Shown: piece by piece, positions 10,886 through 23,492 of the stretch | Position numbering within the stretch: the first letter of the stretch is position 1 | Layout: every line of letters starts with the position of its first letter | Assembly (NCBI GenBank): GCA_029689965.1 | Contig: CP121450.1 | Location: 186,001 to 250,000, forward strand | Length of the DNA: 64,000 bases | Direction: 5' to 3' | Source of the DNA: Curtobacterium flaccumfaciens | Lineage (GTDB): Bacteria; Actinomycetota; Actinomycetes; Actinomycetales; Microbacteriaceae | Notes under the pieces: generated by a model | Seen by the model: only the letters and a program-made list of their open reading frames with translations | Database searches by the model: none | What the model was told of the DNA's origin: nothing | Position numbers and translations under genes: made by a program

Positions 10886-12814
10886 CTACCGGTCGCCCTT
10901 CGGCCGCCGCCACCACGGCAGTTCGTCGTCGGGGATCTGGTCCGTGGCGTCCCACGCGGGCTTCGCGGAGGGGTTCTGTGCCGCCGGTGCGGAGGAGTCC
11001 GCTGCCTCGTCGTCGACGTCGTCGCGACCGGCGACGAACTCCTCGGTGCTCCACGGGAACGCCGGCTGCGCCTCGGTCCCCGGCGCGCGCGGCGCCGGCT
11101 CCGCTGCGGAATCCGCCTCCTCGCGTTCGGCGTCGGCGCCGGTCACCCGGTCGCGCAGTTCCCGGCGCGTTCGCGGACGCCGTCGGCCGCGCCCCGGAGG
11201 CGCTCGCGGATCGCGCCGACACCACCGCGGGCGGCCGCGGGCTGACGGGTGGTCACACGGTCCGACGCCACGGCGTCGGTACGGGCCCAGTCCGGCAGCT
11301 CGACGTCGGCGTCCGGGTCGCGCGCGGGAGTCGGCTCGGAAGTCGTCTCGGCGGTGCGGCTCACCTTGTGCGGGTCCTGCGGCTCCGGCTCGGGGCGGTC
11401 GCCCTCGGCCGGGGTGGCGTGCGTCTCCTCGACGACGAAGCGGTGGACGTCCGTGGTGCGGCCGGCGCCCGCGTCGTCCAGCGCGGCGAGGAGCGACCCG
11501 TCCCGTCCGTCCGACTCCGCGCCCGTCTCAGACCCGGTTGCGGTCCCCGTGTCGGCGTCCGTCTCGTGCCAGCGCTCGCGCGTCCATCCACGTTCGGGGA
11601 TCCGGACGAGGTCGCTGCCGGCGGCGAGGGCGACGACGGCGGGCACGCCGACCTCGAGCGCGGCGAAGACACCCACGAGCAGCGCATGCGGTCCGACGTC
11701 GGCGAGGCGCCCGGGGCCGAACGACCCGACGTGAGCCAGGCGATCAGCCCCGTCAGCACGCCGGCGACGAGACCCGCGGCGACACCGCCGAGCGCGCGGC
11801 GCACCGCCGAGTTCACGGTGCCGAGGGCCCGAACGAGCCGGGGACGCAGGAGCCCGCCGACGGCGAACCCGGCGATCACGGGCACGAGCACCCAGACCAG
11901 TCCGAAGGCGTGCCCGGATGCCGGGAGAGCACCGAACACGGGGATGCCCGGATCGGCCCCAGGGTCGTGGCGATCGGCGAGACGCTCGAACCGGTGCCGA
12001 TCGCGAACCCCGGCCCGACGAGCCACGACGTCGCCCACCCGACGAAGTCCGGCAGGAACGCGAGCTGCCCGACCGTGAGGGCGATGCCGCCGACGACACC
12101 GGCGTGCGACCGCTCGTAGAGGGAGATGACCTCGGCGAACGAACCGAAGAGCAGGAAGGCGACGACGATGCCGGCGACGGCGACGACGGCGGCGGTCGCG
12201 GTCGTTCCGGCGCGGAGGCCGAACGCGACGACGGACCGCCAGGTCGCCGGGATGCGCTCGAGCAGATCGAGCACACGCTGGGTGACCGGATCCGCCGGCG
12301 CGCCTCGGCGTCTCCGGCACACCTCGGACGTGACCAGTGCGGGAACCCCGAACCAGAGCGCCGGCAGGACGACCGCCTGCCACGTCGTCGGGTCGGTGGC
12401 GGCGGAGCGTGAGGACAGTGCGACGGCGAGTCCGAGTACCGCCACGACGCCGGTGCCGACCAGGAGCCCGGTCGTCCGGTGCTCCGTCTCGGCGAACCGA
12501 CGGCCGGCACGACCGGCGAGCCACGCGGTGACGATCGCGAAGCCGAGCGCCGCGAGCGTGACGTGGATCGGGGCCGTGGCGCCGCTGACGCCGGAGGACT
12601 TCGCGAGCGCCGAACCCAGCAGGAACGACACGTCGACCCCGTGTCCGACGAGCCACACGCTGCCGGTGGCCTTCCAGAACACGTCCCAGTCGATCTGGAG
12701 CCCGTACTCGAAGCCCCAGAGGAGCGTGAGCGGCACGAGGGCGATGCCGATCCCGACGCCGACCGTCACGATCGCCTCGATCGCGGCGAGCAGTGCGGTT
12801 CCCAGGCGGTTCAT
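10886..12814 (-). CDS. DUF6350 family multi-spanning membrane protein
   Basis: A polytopic membrane protein starts MNRLGTALLAAIEAIVTV and shows about nine to ten hydrophobic segments, followed by a long acidic, disordered cytoplasmic tail that ends DELPWWRRPKGDR. Domain layout matches DUF6350 of Microbacteriaceae; its function is unknown. Three single-base deletions near 11950, 11735 and 11160 break it; the last makes the tail look like a separate small ORF (10886-11146), but restoring one base joins them. Repaired length is 643 aa. A -10-like TATCCT (12822-12827) lies 7 nt before the ATG at 12814, so it may be leaderless. It precedes purN on the same strand with about 40 bp between them. Confidence 0.75.
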
Positions 12815-12892
12815 CGGAGCGAGGATACGTGCCCCTCGGCCACTCGGACGGGAGCCGCGCGGCTCTCGTGGAGAGTCGTGCGGTACGACGCC

Positions 12893-12921
12893 TTGCGTGT
12901 TCAAATGTTGTATTTCATACT
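12893..12921 (+). promoter_or_regulatory. Leaderless promoter of the glycosyltransferase-like gene
   Basis: TTGCGT (12893-12898), a 17-bp spacer and CATACT (12916-12921) sit in an unusually AT-rich patch. The predicted start of transcription is at about 12928, the A of the ATG, and there is no Shine-Dalgarno sequence. Confidence 0.6.
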
Positions 12922-12927
12922 GAACAT

Positions 12928-13773
12928 ATGAACCCGATGCAGCCGGCCGCCGCGAAGGCATCCCGAATGGCCACACTCCACCTCCGGAACAGAGTCTCGA
13001 CACGGAGGGTGCTGGACCCGATGGGACCGGTGGTGAGCATGACGAGTTTCGGCGAGCGCATCGCCACAGCACATCTCGCGCTGGAGAGCATCGCCGCGGG
13101 CACCGCGCTTCCGAGCCGGATGATCCTCTGGCTCGACGACGAGGCCGCCGTGGCCTGCCCGACCGAGGGTCTGCGGCGGTTGATGCGACGCGGACTCGAG
13201 GTCCGCCATGCCGAGGACGACGGGCCGCACAAGAAGTACTACCCCTACGTGCAATCGGTGCCCACACACCGTGTGCCGCTCGTCACCGCCGACGACGACT
13301 GGCTGTTCCCTCGGCGATGGCTGGAGGACCTCATGGACGCCCATCGCGCCGACCCGTCCACCAACACCACTCACCGCGCACGGAGGATTCCGGTCTCCGG
13401 TGGCGTCATCGCCCCGTACGTCGAGTGGGCCCGGATCGGAGCGAGCCCGGCGTCGCCGCGGAACCTGGCGACCGGCGGATGGGGCCACGTCCTCACGTCC
13501 CGCATGCTCGAAGCCCTTCGCGATCGCCGTGCGGAGTTCCGGGCCGCAGCCCCGCGGGCCGACGACATCTGGCTGCACCGAGTGGCGGTCGAGACCGGTG
13601 CCGCACCGAAGTCGATCGGTCGCTACGACCACAGGCACATCCTGCACGTTCCGATCGGGGACGGCCCGACGCTCGCCGCGGACAACGTCGACGACGGCGG
13701 CAACGATCACCAGATCCGGAGCGCGTGGACGAACGAGGTCGTCGCGAGGATCCTCGCCGAGCGAGCGGCGTGA
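12928..13773 (+). CDS. Glycosyltransferase-like protein (GT-A fold)
   Basis: This intact 281-aa protein begins its core with PVVSMTSFGERIATAHLALE and MILWLDDEAA, a pattern shared by capsule and cell-wall glycosyltransferases of the type that open with VSLTSYxxRI. A candidate metal-binding DxD region is VTADDDWLFP, and KKYYPYVQ is a conserved element before it. It probably transfers a sugar to a surface polymer, but donor and acceptor cannot be read from the sequence. No partner sugar genes are adjacent, so it looks like an orphan. The start at 12928 is supported by a promoter placed for leaderless transcription. It converges with sucD over a shared strong terminator. Confidence 0.65.
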   Translation: MNPMQPAAAKASRMATLHLRNRVSTRRVLDPMGPVVSMTSFGERIATAHLALESIAAGTALPSRMILWLDDEAAVACPTEGLRRLMRRGLEVRHAEDDGPHKKYYPYVQSVPTHRVPLVTADDDWLFPRRWLEDLMDAHRADPSTNTTHRARRIPVSGGVIAPYVEWARIGASPASPRNLATGGWGHVLTSRMLEALRDRRAEFRAAAPRADDIWLHRVAVETGAAPKSIGRYDHRHILHVPIGDGPTLAADNVDDGGNDHQIRSAWTNEVVARILAERAA

Positions 13774-13865
13774 ACCCATCCGGGAACGACGGCAGGTGTG
13801 CCCCACCCGGCCGGTACCGGCACGACGCGGGGGCTGCCGAGCGGCGTGACGCCCGAGACGGCCAA

Positions 13866-13905
13866 GACGGGAGGGACGGTGCCAGCCGGCACCGTCCCTC
13901 CCGTC
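13866..13905. terminator. Bidirectional terminator between glycosyltransferase gene and sucD
   Basis: A perfect 18-bp stem (13866-13883 with 13888-13905) and a 4-nt loop AGCC lie between two convergent genes. There is no U-tract, as is common in actinobacteria. Confidence 0.8.
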
Positions 13906-13929
13906 CGTCTCATGCAGAGACGCGAGCCG

Positions 13930-15998
<2,069 letters not shown>

Positions 15999-16058
15999 GC
16001 TGTTCTTCTTCCCGCACGTTCCGTGCGATCGGCATCGGTTACCCGGTCGCCACACTCC

Positions 16059-16105
16059 ACATCGAGGGTCGCTCGATGTCGAGACAACGGCCGCTGGTCA
16101 GCCTA
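16059..16105 (-). promoter_or_regulatory. sucCD upstream region: -10 box and perfect hairpin
   Basis: On the minus strand a TAGGCT box (16100-16105) would start transcription at about 16093. Inside the resulting leader of about 95 nt lies a perfect 8-bp inverted repeat ACATCGAG-N5-CTCGATGT (16059-16079). It could be an operator for a TCA-cycle regulator or a leader hairpin; nothing here decides which. Confidence 0.4.
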
Positions 16106-16401
16106 GCGCCGCTGCGTGGACGTCCGGTGCGCGCGTCCCTGCCGGTGTCCCGGGAAGGGCCGGCATGCGCGAACGCGGAGGACCCGAGCGGGGAAGGCGC
16201 GGTCGCTCGACCACCCGTCGGCGACCGCGCTCCACTCCCCCGAGCACGAGAGAGTGTGCCTCGCAGGCGTGGCCCGGAGGTGTCCCGCAGGTGAACGCGA
16301 CACGAAACCGGGCGGCGCGGGAGCACGGGGCGCGGGAAGCCGGACGCGCCCGCAGGGCCGGGGCGTACAACAGGACTCCCCCGACGCGGAAGGAGCGCGC
16401 A

Positions 16402-16682
16402 GTGAGCGACCCGGCATCACGCCCGACGACGGAACCGACGAGTTCCGCGACGACGACGTGGACACCGAACACACCGGCCCCTACGAGGCGGACGAGCTCG
16501 AGGAGTCCCTCGAGACCGTGACGAACGACGGCGTGGCCGGCGAGACCGTCGAACCGCAGACCGGCGACGGCACGGACGACGGCCCGACCGGCGGCGCACC
16601 CCGTGAGGGATCGCCCGACCTGTGGGAGCAGGACGAGGAACGCCCCGACCTCGGGGACGACCTGGGCACGAAGCCCCTCTGA
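16402..16682 (+). CDS. Small acidic protein of unknown function
   Basis: I do not recognise a family. The GTG at 16402 has a good ribosome site (AAGGAG, 16389-16394). With one C restored near 16410 the product is a 93-aa, strongly acidic and probably disordered protein, for example DDGTDEFRDDDVDTEHTGPY and ERPDLGDDLGTKPL at the end. Without repair the N-terminal frame has Thr/Ser-rich residues and no protein character. The upstream stretch of about 290 bp back to the sucCD promoter shows no other gene. The MpaB-like gene begins 37 bp downstream on the same strand. Confidence 0.55.
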
Positions 16683-16719
16683 GCCGGTTCCGGTGGAGCA
16701 CGGCCCGGTACGATCGGCC

Positions 16720-17632
16720 GTGCTCCGCCGCGTCCAGGACCGTGTCCGCCGCATGGCGGCGGTGACCGGAGGACGGACTGGAGGCACGGCGCGCGACCGG
16801 CACCGCGCCTCCAGTCCGACCGCTGGCCGTGTCGCGGACCGCGACCTGCGTCGGTTCCTCGCCGACAGCACGCCGGTGGCCGCGGGTGGACGGGCGATCC
16901 TGCTGCAGATCGCCGACCCGGTGGTCGCGGCGGGCGTGCGTCGCCACTCGGACTTCGCGCGACGACCGCAGCAGCGGCTGGCGCACACCCTGATGTTCGT
17001 CTACGCCGTCGTGATCGGCAGCGACGCCGACGCTGCCGTCGCGGCCTCGTTCGTGAACCGCGCGCACCGGCCGGTCGCCGGGGCCGACGACGAGGACCGG
17101 CAGCTTCTGGGTCGCCGCCACGCTCTACGACTCCGCCGTCCGCGCGCACGCGCTGTTCGGCACTCCGGTCGGCGCCGCCCGCGCCCAGGCCGTGCTGGAC
17201 GCCTACCGCCCGATCGGGACGGCCCTACGCGTGCCGGCGGAGCGGTGGCCCACCTCGGTCGCCGCGTTCGAGCACTACTGGGACGCCGGACTCGACCGGC
17301 TCGAGGTGACCGACGACGCCCGCGGCGTGGTGCGGGACCTGCTGCACCCGCGGTTCGCACCGCTGTGGGTCAGGGCGGCGATGCCCCTCGTGCGGATCGT
17401 CACCGTGGGCATGCTGCCCGATGCCCTGCGTGCACAGTACGGCTTCGCGTGGGGGCCGTGCGAGCAGCGACGGTTCCGACGGGCCGTGGCCGGTGCGCGC
17501 GCCGTGCGTCGCGTCCTGCCGGGGTGGCTCCTGCGTCTCCCCGGGCCGCTGCTGCTGCGGGCGATGCGACGGGCCGCGGACGAGCGCTCGACGTCCGCGC
17601 GGTCCGGGCACGGGCACCCCGAGCGGGGTTGA
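16720..17632 (+). CDS. MpaB-like oxygenase (DUF2236 family)
   Basis: The protein matches the DUF2236 / MpaB latex-clearing-type oxygenase family: LQIADPVVAAGVRRHSDF at residues about 60-77, a histidine-containing helix RLAHTLMFVYAVV, FVNRAHRPV, and FWVAATLYDSAVRAH. Members bind a b-type haem, and most have unknown substrates. An extra base near 17107 (CAGCTTC where CAGTTC restores the family sequence) breaks the frame; repaired length is 303 aa. The GTG at 16720 follows a -10-like TACGAT (16709-16714) by 5 nt; an in-frame GTG at 16693 is the alternative. Its N-terminal region contains an inverted pair of the dispersed 16-mer, coding for RASSP in one copy. Confidence 0.7.
16774..16818. repeat. 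Inverted pair of the dispersed CCGNGCCTCCAGKCCG 16-mer
   Basis: CGGACTGGAGGCACGG (16774-16789) faces CCGCGCCTCCAGTCCG (16803-16818) across 13 bp, forming a potential hairpin inside the coding region of the MpaB-like gene, before its conserved core. Confidence 0.7.
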
Positions 17633-17640
17633 GTGGGGGC

Positions 17641-18278
17641 ATGGCATCCAGCCCCCTGTCCGGTGACTCCTCGTTCGCGTTCCCGGAGTTCGCCGACCCG
17701 CCCGCGACGCCCTTCGAGGTCGCCCGGGCCTGGATCGACGGCGCCCGGGAGCGCGACGTGTCGGAGCCCCGTCCATGACCCTCGCGACCGCTGGGACCGA
17801 CGGGCGGGTGTCGGCACGGACCGTCGACGTGAAGCGCCTCGACGACGCCGGCCTCGTGTTCGGGACCTCGACGCGCAGCCCCAAGGGCCGACAGCTCGAC
17901 GACAACCCGTTCGCGGCGCTGCAGGTCTACTGGCGGGAGACCATGCAGCAGCTCCGCTTCGAGGGTCGGGCGGTCGCACTGCCGGACGCCGAGTCGGACG
18001 CCCTGTTCGCGGACCGGTCGCCGGCGTCCCGCGCCGCCACCGCGGTCGCGGACCAGTCCGCCGCGTTCGGCTCACGGACGATCGACGACCTGATCGACGA
18101 CGCGAACGCGCTCCTCGACGAGGACGGGGAGGACGTGCCACGGCCGACGTCGTGGCGGGCATGGCGGCTCGAACCGGACCGCGTCGAGTTCTGGCACGGG
18201 AGCCGGGACCGGATGCACCGGCGTCTGCAGTACCGCCTCGGACCCGACGGCTGGGCCGCGGAGCGCCTGCAGCCCTAG
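17641..18278 (+). CDS. Pyridoxamine 5'-phosphate oxidase family protein
   Basis: After repair of one base near 17777 this is a 212-aa flavin-binding PNPOx-like protein. MTLATAGTDGRVSARTVDVK is the FMN-binding strand pair, followed by KGRQLDDNPFAAL and VYWRETMQQLRFEG. The C-terminal block RVEFWHGSRDRMHRRLQYRL resembles the PNPOx dimerisation/active-site tail. It could be pdxH-like (PNP/PMP to PLP) or a PhzG-type relative; the sequence does not decide. It sits 8 bp after the MpaB-like gene on the same strand and converges with the siderophore operon 53 bp away. Confidence 0.75.
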
Positions 18279-18331
18279 CCGCCGCGGACGGGCGTGGCGC
18301 GACTCGCCGTCGGTCCCGTGGTTCGTCCGGG

Positions 18332-20685
18332 CTACCGGGCGATCGGGTTCGGCATCGCGCCCGCGCGGATGAGCGACGACGACTGGTCCGCCAGGTCCAC
18401 CATCGACAGGGTGTTCCGCAGCTGCAGCCGGTTCAGGCACGAGTGCTCGAACGTCGACACCCGCAGGTCCAGCGGCCGCCGACGATCCGGGTGCGCGGCG
18501 GCGTGTGCGTCGACGCACTCCGCCACGACCTCCCAGAACCGCGTCTCGGGCAGGACCCCGTCGTCGTCGAGGATCGCCGCGACGAACCGCAGCACCCCGT
18601 CGAAGACGTCGGTGAACACGGCGAGCGCCGCCTCGTCGTCGGACACCGGGTGCACGATCCGCGCGATGTCCTCGGGCACCGGGCGATCGTCGTGCGTCCC
18701 GAGCACCGCTGTCTCCTCGCCGATGTCCTTCATCACGGCACGCACCACGACGCCGTCCCGCACGACGAGCACGAGGTTCTCGCCGTGCGGCATGAACACC
18801 AGGTCGTGCACGGTCAGGCAGTGCACGACGGGCAGCAGGTAGGCGTCGAGCCACCGCCGCACCCACGCGTGGGCTGGCAGCCCCGACGCGGCGATCAACG
18901 CGGAGACGACGGCGTTCCCGGCAGCGTCGCGGTGCAGCAGCGACGCCATGGTCATCAGCCGTTCGTCGTCCGTCACCGGGGCAGCGGACTCTCCCGCCAG
19001 AGCGCGGCGAGCATCTTCCGCTGCGGCGAGGACACGTCCACCCGGTGGTAGGCGTCGCCGGTGTACCCGATCGCGGCGTGCTCCCGCAGCACCTGGAACC
19101 CGGCGGCGGCCAGCGTCGGATCCCCGGCGACGAGCGCCGCCACCCAGTCGTTCACGGCCGGGGTGTTCCGCATGTACGCCGGGACATCCCGCGCAGGAAC
19201 CCCATGTTCTGCACGGCGAGCGCCGTCTTGACGTACGAACGCTCCGGACGTGAGCGGTCGAAGGCGGTCCGGATCGACTGCTGCGGCTGGTACTCGTCGG
19301 GGCTCTCACCGAGGTCGACGAGGTCCTGCCGGCCGAGGTCCGGCGCGAACGTCACGGCGATCCGGTGCTGCCACTGCCACGGGTGCACCGGGATCCACAC
19401 GTAGTCGTCGGGGTCGAGCCCCCGCTGGTGCAGCGTCGACCGGAACGCGGCGAGCGTCGCCTCGTCGAGCTCCGCCGTCCAGTGGTCGGCCTCGGTGCGG
19501 TCCGCGGCGAGCGCCAGGTGCGTGCAGCTGCGCCGTGCGGCGAGCCACCGGTAGCGGAACCGACCGCCCGTCTCGGGTGCGTAGGCGCGGAACTCGTCGA
19601 GCCCGAACCCGATCCGGCCGTTCGCGGCGATGAACGCGGGGTGTCCCTCGGTCATCGACGACTCGACGTCCTGGAACGAGGCGACGACACGGTCGAGCCC
19701 CTCGGTCCGTCCGCGGGCGAGCTGCGCGGCGGACGGACCGCCCCGCCGGTGCTTCGCCGCGGCGCTCGCCAGGGTCGAGGCGATCTCCTCCAGGTAGGTC
19801 CCGAGCAGCTCGTCGGGGATCCCGAGCACGTCCCGGAGCTCGAGCACGAGCTCCTGCGCACTGAGGGGCACGGGCTCGCCGTCGATCGTCCGCACCACCG
19901 ACGCCTCGTCGAGGCTCCAGTGCTCGAGTGCATGACGCCGGGCACGGAACCGGTAGGTGGACTCCCCGCGTCCAGTCGCCAGCCGTCCCGTCCGGCACGG
20001 GCGCGATGAGCCGCTCGTGCGTGAACTCCGCGATGGACTTCGCCACGAGGTGCCGCTCGGCCGGCTCGAGGTGCTCGGGCCGCAGGTGCGCAGCGGGTCC
20101 GTCGTCGTCGGGCACGCCGATCCGGTCGGTGTCGAGCACCGAGAGCAGGGCGCGTTTGCCGTCGACGTCGACCTCGCGGAGCACGCGGAACCCGACCTCG
20201 GCGTTCTTCGCGTGCACCGCGGTGTTCCGGACGTCCGGCTCGACGACGACCCGCCGCGCGCCGAGGGCGTCACGGCAGTGCTCCACCACCGCCCGCATGA
20301 CCGCGCTGGTCAGTCCGGGCACGCGGGCGTCGGCGGGCGGCGGGGCGACGAGCAGGTGCATGCCGACGTCGCCCGGCTCGGCGGCCCAGACGTCGGTGAG
20401 CAGGACGTGCGCCGGGTCGTAGGTCTCGGCGAGGAACACCGGCGCGCCGTCGCGGCGGCCGAGCCACGCGGCCTGGCCCGGGTCCGCCTGCACGCCGGCG
20501 AGGTACGCGCGCACCGCCTCGACGTCGAGGTGCCCCATCTCCCACCACGACGACGCCGGGTGGGCGAGCCAGGACTGCACGACGGAAGCGTCACGGTCCG
20601 GGTCAACGGGTTCGACGGACAGGAGGCCCGGTGCGGCCCCCACGGGTCGGCGCGCCGCCGGCGCGCTGGTCGCGTCCACGGTCAT
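18332..20685 (-). CDS. Fused siderophore N-acyltransferase and NIS synthetase (DesC-DesD type)
   Basis: The first about 200 residues form an IucB/DesC-like GNAT domain (SWWEMGHLDVEAVRAYLAGV, HLLVAPP). The rest is an IucA/IucC-type NIS synthetase with SSMTEGHPAFIAANGRIGFG, IPVHPWQWQH and VKTALAVQNMGF, plus a C-terminal FhuF-like part (MASLLHRDAAG, HGENLVLVVRDG). Its inferred role is to acylate hydroxycadaverine and then join and cyclise the units with ATP into a desferrioxamine-type siderophore. In Streptomyces these are separate DesC and DesD proteins. It follows the monooxygenase gene with an ATGA overlap. Frame breaks near 19963, 19190 and 18985 are indels; repaired length is about 785 aa. 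No frame break falls at the domain junction, so the fusion is not an artefact of one. Confidence 0.85.
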
Positions 20686-22024
20686 GCCGTCACCTCCGCG
20701 CGCTCGGTGACGGCATGCGGGGTGGACTGCCTGGTGGCGGGCAGGCCGAACTCCTGGAAGGCGATCCGTTCCTCCAGGCCGTGGACGGACCGACCCGTGA
20801 CGGACCGGATGATCGACGCGTTCCGCCACGCGCCCATCCCGAGGTCCGGGGCGGTGAGCCCGTGCGTGTGCTCCTCGGCGTTCTGCACCCAGATGCGGCC
20901 GCCGAGGCGGTCGACGTGGTGGTCGCGGGCGACCGCGAACCGCCCCCGTGCGTCGCGCGCGACCAGGTGCTCGACCGGGTCGAGGAACGACGTCGGCCGC
21001 GGGGCGTACCCGGTGGCGAGGACGAGGCGCTCGACCTCGTGCTCGTACGTCTCGCCGAGCTGCTCGTGGCGGAGCGTCAACCGGTACGTGCCCCGGTCGG
21101 CGAGCCACTCGGCATCGACCACGCTCGTCTCGGTGCGGAGGCTCGTCGGGACCGGACCGCGGGCGCTGATCCGGTAAAGCTGGTCGTACAGCTCGTCGAC
21201 CAGGTCGGCGCTGATCCCCTTGTACAGGCCGCGCTGCTCGCGCCCCAGACGGTCACGGACGCCCTCCGGCAGCGCGTGGAAGTGGTCCGTGTACTCGGGA
21301 CTCGTCATCTCCAGCGTGAGCTTCGTGTCCTCCATCGGGAAGAACCGCGGCGACCGGGTGATCCAGTCGAGGCGGTAGTCGTGCTGCCGGACGTCCTCGA
21401 GCAGGTCGCGGTAGACCTCGGCGGCGGACTGCCCGCTGCCGATCACCGCGATGCTCCCCGCGGTCCGGAGCCCCTCCCGGTTCGGCAGGTACTCGGCGGA
21501 GTGGATCGCGGGGCCGCCGATGCCGCGGAGGGGCTCCGGCACGACCGGCTCGGTGCCGATGCCGACGACGACGTGGCGTGCGCGGTACGTCTCGGGGCCG
21601 TGGTCGGTCTCGGCGTGCACCGTGAACAGGTCCGTCGTCACGTCGTGCTCGACGGCCGTGACCCGGCGGCCCCAGCGCAGCGTGTCCAGCCGGTCGGCGG
21701 CCCAGCGGCAGTAGGCGTCGTACTCGCTGCGCAGGGGTGGAAGTCCTCGCGGATGTAGAACGGGTACAGGCGCCCGGTCTCCTTGAGCCACGCCAGGAAC
21801 GAGAACGGTGACGTCGGGTCGGCCATCGTCACGAGGTCCGCCAGGAACGGCACCTGGATCGTGGCGTCGTCGAGCATCATGCCGTGGTGCCAGGCGAAGC
21901 CGTCGGCGGCGTCGAGGAACACCGCGTCGAGGTCGTCGATCGGGTCCGTCAGGCAGGCGAGGCCGAGGTTGAACGGGCCGACACCGATGCCGATCAGGTC
22001 GTGGGTCTGCTGGTCGGTGGTCAT
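20682..22024 (-). CDS. desB: Lysine/cadaverine N6-hydroxylase (siderophore monooxygenase)
   Basis: This FAD- and NADPH-dependent N-hydroxylating monooxygenase (IucD/DesB family) has the FAD motif [12 protein letters not shown] at residue about 12, [19 protein letters not shown], the NADPH motif [16 protein letters not shown], and a C-terminal [13 protein letters not shown]. It hydroxylates the terminal amine of cadaverine (or a related diamine). One base is missing near 21737; repaired length is 447 aa. The ATG at 22024 overlaps the end of the decarboxylase gene, and its stop overlaps the start of the DesC-DesD gene, so the three genes are tightly coupled and iron controlled from the promoter upstream of the decarboxylase. 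Confidence 0.9.
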
Positions 22025-23491
22025 CGAGCCGCTCCGCCATCGTGCCGGTCGTCGCACGTGCGGCGGCGCGTTCCGCGGTCGCCGCGACGTGCGCGAGCGA
22101 CGTCCGCATCTGCTCCACCGTGGTCAGCGGGTTGAGCAGCGTCAGCTTGTTGCACGGTCGGCCGTCGACCACCGTCTTCGCGATGAGTACGTGCCCCTCG
22201 GCGAGCAGTGCCGCGCGGATCGGAGCGACGAGGGCGTCCGCCTCGTCGTCGCCCAGACCTGCCGGCTGCCAGCGGAACAGCACCGTGCTGAGCTGCGTCG
22301 GGGCGACGAGCACGAGGTCGGGGTGCTCCTCGACGAGGGCGTGGGTGGCCGCGGCGAGGTCGATCACCGCGTCGAATGCGCGTCCGATGGCCTCGGCGCC
22401 CGCGGCGCGGAGGGTCGTCCAAAGCTTCAGCGCATCGAACCGACGGGTGGTCTGCAGGGACTTGTCGACCTGGTTCGGCTCGGCGGCGTCCTCGGGATTG
22501 AGGTAGTCGGCGTACCAAGCGGTCCGCCGCAGGTCGGCCTGGTCGCGGACGAGCAGTGCGCTCGAGGACACCGGCTGGAAGAACGACTTGTGCAGATCGG
22601 CGGTCACGCTCCGGGCGCGCTCGATGCCCGCGAGCAGGTGGCGCCGCGTCGGGGACACGAGCAGGCCGCAACCGTACGCCGCGTCGACGTGCAGCCACAC
22701 GTCCTCGAGGTCGCACACGTCGGCGATCGGCTCGAGGGGGTCGATCACGCCACGGTCCGTGGTGCCTGCGGTGGCGACGACGGCCATCGGGATGCACCCG
22801 GCGGCGCGGGCGGTGACGACGGCCCCGGCGAGGGCGGCGGGCAGCATCCGCCCCGCGGCGTCGGTGGGAACGTCCACCACGGCGTCGTCGGGCAGCCCGA
22901 GGAGCCGCGCGGACTTCCGCACGCTGAAGTGGGACTCGGCGGTGGCGAAGACGGTGAGGTGCTGGATGTCGGCGGTCGCAGCAGTCGCAGCAGTCGCAGC
23001 AGTTACGGCCTCCCGCGCCAGGAGGAGTGCCTGCAGGTTCGACTGGGAACCACCGGAGGTGAACACCCCGTCCCCTCGGCGAACCCGATCCGCCGGGCGA
23101 GCCAGTCGACGACGTGCCGCTCGATCTCGGTGCCGATCCGCGACTGGTCCCACGTGTCGACCGACGGGTTCACGGCGGCCAGGACCGACTCAGCGGCCAC
23201 GGCGGGCAGCGCGACCGGGCAGTTGAGGTGCGCGAGGTACGCCGGGTCGTGGAACCACACGGCCTCGCGGACGAACAGGTCGTCGAGCTCGGCGAGCGCC
23301 CGTTCCGTCCCGAGCGGCTCCGCGTCGAGGTCGACATCGGCCACGCGGGCCCGGAGCACGTCCGGGGCGGTGTCGGTGGTCGGGCGCTCGACGTCGGCGA
23401 TGCGGTCCGCGAGTCGGTCGACGGTGGACACCACGGTCGACCGGTAGCGCTCGGCGTTGGCAGAGGTCAGCATTTCGATGTGGGCTGTCAC
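22021..23491 (-). CDS. desA: PLP-dependent lysine (diamine-forming) decarboxylase
   Basis: This group II pyridoxal-phosphate decarboxylase has the PLP lysine in [39 protein letters not shown] before it, and [18 protein letters not shown] at the phosphate site. In the siderophore context it should convert lysine to cadaverine as the first step. Breaks near 23072 and 22040 are missing bases; repaired length is 490 aa and the stop then overlaps the next ATG. The GTG at 23491 abuts an iron box, and a TAGCCT -10 box within the box lies 8 nt upstream, so the message is probably leaderless. A longer GTG start at 23512 would place the start inside the operator. Confidence 0.88.
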
Positions 23492-23492
23492 G

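Noticed and set aside
10886-11146. Separate small gene with PWWRRPKGDR end
   Set aside because: Restoring one base near 11160 makes it the acidic tail of the DUF6350 protein.
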